A program made the translations under genes and the position numbers. A DNA stretch of 64,000 nt, from positions 186,001 to 250,000 of the forward strand of contig NZ_JAHVHU010000006.1 in NCBI RefSeq assembly GCF_019802045.1. Direction: 5' to 3'. The notes under the pieces are model-generated. The model saw only the letters and a program-made list of their open reading frames with translations. It made no database searches and had not been told where the DNA came from. The stretch is from Membranihabitans marinus. Its GTDB lineage: Bacteria > Bacteroidota > Bacteroidia > Chitinophagales > Saprospiraceae. Below, piece by piece: positions 62,097-64,000 of the stretch; the stretch's first letter is position 1; every line of letters begins with the position of its first letter.

Positions 62097-62994
62097 TAAT
62101 TAGATATCTGGCTAAATTATAGTTTCCGGTATGCCCCGGCCGGGTAGCGGATACACGGCCTTGAATACGGAGATTCAGTAAAGATAAATCACCTAATAAA
62201 TCCAATATCTTGTGCCGGGCCGGTTCATTTTCAAAAAACATAGGCCCATTAATCACATGGTTCCTTATTGAAACGTCCGAACCACCTGAAATGTATTTAT
62301 TTAAATCTGATTTCACATCTTCTTCGGTCAGATCATCGTCCAGTACCACCAGCGCATTTTTTAGGGACCCGCCCTGAATCATCCCTCCTTTCAGCAGTCC
62401 GGCTACTTCACTATACAGGCTAAAAGTCCGTGCTGGTGCAATCTTTTCGGCATAATCATCACCGTATTGCCAATCCGCCTTCATCCCGCCCAACAGCGCA
62501 TTGTCATATTCTAAAACGGCTTCCAGTTCATACGCTTCACTGGGCGTCAGGTGGTATTCTGCACCGCTGGTATGACAAGTGAATTCCAACGGTTCATCAA
62601 TGACCAGCACACTCCAGTCATCTCCTTCGTACTCCTCGATTCCAGCTTCATCAATTTTTTTTTGAATTTCTGCTCCACTTCCATCAAGTATCGGAACCTC
62701 GGGCCCGTCAATCTTCAGCTCAGCATCGGTGATTCCATTCGCATGAAGAGTAGCCAGTAAATGCTCCACCGTGGAGACTGTGTGTTCGCCATTACCCAAC
62801 ACCGTGCACCGCCGTGTAGAAACCACATTGGCGACATGGCATGGAATGTATCCTTGCTCACCACTGGCCGCATTCTGATAAGAAAAATAAATTCCTTTTT
62901 CAGAAAAAGAAGGAAGAACCTCCACTTCGGCATAAACACCCGTATGGATACCAGTTCCTTTAACAGAAAAGTGCGCTCGAAGTGTTTTTCGCAT
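62080..62994 (-). CDS. lpxC: UDP-3-O-acyl-N-acetylglucosamine deacetylase LpxC
   Basis: A 304-residue zinc enzyme catalysing the committed step of lipid A synthesis. STVEHLLATLHANGITDAEL near residue 74 carries zinc His; LDGSGAEIQKK follows near 105. The second zinc His and Asp lie in EPARHKILDLLGDLSLLN near 255, then the catalytic GRVSATRPGHTGNYNLA near 281. Full length for a stand-alone enzyme (E. coli about 305). The next gene overlaps its stop in a different frame. Confidence 0.96.
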   Translation of the reverse strand: MRKTLRAHFSVKGTGIHTGVYAEVEVLPSFSEKGIYFSYQNAASGEQGYIPCHVANVVSTRRCTVLGNGEHTVSTVEHLLATLHANGITDAELKIDGPEVPILDGSGAEIQKKIDEAGIEEYEGDDWSVLVIDEPLEFTCHTSGAEYHLTPSEAYELEAVLEYDNALLGGMKADWQYGDDYAEKIAPARTFSLYSEVAGLLKGGMIQGGSLKNALVVLDDDLTEEDVKSDLNKYISGGSDVSIRNHVINGPMFFENEPARHKILDLLGDLSLLNLRIQGRVSATRPGHTGNYNLARYLINAFYG

Positions 62995-63075
62995 AGGTAT
63001 GGATTAGATAATTTGGCAAAGATAACAGATTCCACTTGAAAACATATAAAACTGGACGGCTATCTAAGAACTATC

Positions 63076-64000
63076 TCAGCGCTTCTTGTTCTCCGCGACT
63101 GTCTTTTTTAATTGGTGCAAATCCTTATCCATTGCAGGCAATTGCCTGAATATGGCGTACGAACGCATAAAATTTTTGAGCGGCATGGCCGGTGTCCCAA
63201 AATAATTGCCACCATCCTTAATATCTGAAATAATCCCCGTTCCTCCTCCTATTTTCAAATTGGATCCGATGCTAATGTGTCCAGCTGTACCGACCTGTCC
63301 CCCGATTTGGTTGTTTTCTCCGATATGCGTACTCCCGGAAATACCGGTCTGCGCAGCAATCACGGTATTGCTACCGATCACGACATTGTGCCCAATTTGT
63401 ATGAGATTATCCAGTTTGACGCCCTGGTGGAGAATCGTCTTACCCATCGAAGCACGGTCGATTACTGTATTGGCGCCGATCTCCACATAATCGCCAATCT
63501 CCACGTGACCTATTTGAGGAATTTTGGTGTACTGACCTTTGTCATCTTGTGCAAATCCAAATCCATCGCTGCCAATAACTGCATTCGCATGCAGTACGAC
63601 ATGGTCACCGATCTGGCAACCATGGTATATCTTCACGCCTGGATGGATCCGCACATGGTCCCCGATGTGAACACCAGCGCCGATGTAAACCTGACTCCCA
63701 ATCTGAGCATGATCACCTATTGACACATCCGCTTCAATGACCGTAAATGCACCGACAAAAGCATCTTTCCCCAGCGTTGCTCCCGCATGAATACTTGCCT
63801 GGTTGGATATTTCAGCCGGTTTGGGTTTGTTTTGATCAAAAAATGAAAAAAGTTCAGAAAGCGCCAGATAAACATTTTCCACCCGAAGCAAGGTTGCCGG
63901 AACGGGTTTTGAAAGTTGGTAATTCGCATCGATTAATACCGCTGCCGCTTGTGTGGAATAAAGATATTTTTCGTACTTTGGATTGGAAAAAAAAGTAATG
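63076..64000 (-). CDS. lpxD: UDP-3-O-acylglucosamine N-acyltransferase LpxD, N-terminus beyond the window
   Basis: The frame is open from the window edge to the stop at 63076, at least 308 residues. The N-terminal uridine-binding domain is partly visible ([16 protein letters not shown] at the edge). The hexapeptide helix follows ([20 protein letters not shown]). The catalytic histidine region is [20 protein letters not shown], and the C-terminal helix holds [20 protein letters not shown]. It transfers the second 3-hydroxyacyl chain in lipid A synthesis. It precedes lpxC in transcription, with 81 bases between. Confidence 0.95.
   Translation of the reverse strand, partial: ITFFSNPKYEKYLYSTQAAAVLIDANYQLSKPVPATLLRVENVYLALSELFSFFDQNKPKPAEISNQASIHAGATLGKDAFVGAFTVIEADVSIGDHAQIGSQVYIGAGVHIGDHVRIHPGVKIYHGCQIGDHVVLHANAVIGSDGFGFAQDDKGQYTKIPQIGHVEIGDYVEIGANTVIDRASMGKTILHQGVKLDNLIQIGHNVVIGSNTVIAAQTGISGSTHIGENNQIGGQVGTAGHISIGSNLKIGGGTGIISDIKDGGNYFGTPAMPLKNFMRSYAIFRQLPAMDKDLHQLKKTVAENKKR

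Noticed and set aside
63076-64000. LpxD as a truncated pseudogene starting at 63891
   Set aside because: The frame continues upstream to the window edge with typical LpxD N-terminal sequence; the truncation is only the window boundary.

Overview
The window comes from a Bacteroidota chromosome, probably of the Saprospiria/Chitinophagia type. That placement is inferred from several features. Two large secreted proteins carry type IX secretion C-terminal domains, and TAnnTTTG promoter -7 elements occur. Phylum-typical families (DUF2723, DUF4834, DUF4294, DUF6089, SbsA-type Ig-like lipoproteins, PorT-like beta-barrels) are present, and Shine-Dalgarno sequences are weak. I see no phage, integrase module, insertion sequence, CRISPR array, rRNA or tRNA gene. 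Fifty-two coding sequences are called; two run off the window edges (a DUF2723 glycosyltransferase-like protein at the left, lpxD at the right).

Layout. 0-20.6 kb is mainly housekeeping: a DUF4834/RluA-type synthase/thiL operon, a regulator-like protein with a divergent N-terminal HTH, trmB, a beta-barrel protein, an orphan histidine kinase divergent from rlmN-DUF6089-yjbQ, an ABC-2 exporter pair, dnaB behind an AT-rich spacer with DnaA-box-like 9-mers, an RsuA/RluB synthase, and a glutamate-cysteine-ligase-like protein fused to CBS domains. 20.6-34.7 kb holds a pair of amidohydrolase-like proteins (one double-module, one stand-alone metal-site-less), a PorT-like protein, DUF4294, mevalonate diphosphate decarboxylase, a rhodanese lipoprotein, XerD, an Ig-like lipoprotein, and lptB with two overlapping small lipoprotein genes. 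34.8-42.4 kb holds a secreted LRR protein, a patatin phospholipase, an exported nuclease-fold-like protein, tagaturonate reductase and a PhyH dioxygenase. 42.9-52.9 kb is a minus-strand accessory block: copper nitrite reductase fused to cytochrome c (nirK), a NirV-like protein, an SCO copper chaperone, a quinone oxidoreductase, a TonB-dependent receptor and a secreted M14 carboxypeptidase. 52.9-64 kb holds a sugar transferase/Gfo-Idh/small membrane protein/alaS operon, an M23 peptidase with a MerR regulator, and the lipid A operon lpxD-lpxC-fabZ-lpxA with a lone ABC ATPase at its end.

How parts fit: lpx genes and lptB make and export LPS. nirK, the NirV-like protein and SCO form a periplasmic nitrite-to-NO module whose copper centres and cytochrome tail are intact in sequence. 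The GCS2-CBS protein may couple a ligase-like domain to adenylate sensing (inference).

The least ordinary content is between genes. A palindrome family built on GACC...GGTC cores recurs with about 51-bp periodicity at 7.3, 28.3 and 42.6 kb, with a solo copy at 24.5 kb, and its stem arms change in compensating ways. There is also a 46-bp tandem array (20.8-21.1 kb), a 13-unit 9-bp array with telomere-like G4 potential (33.1 kb), scattered heptamer tracts, and hairpins sharing a CCCAAAATTGGG core at 5.1 and 44.6 kb. These repeat families are the best candidates for something undescribed.
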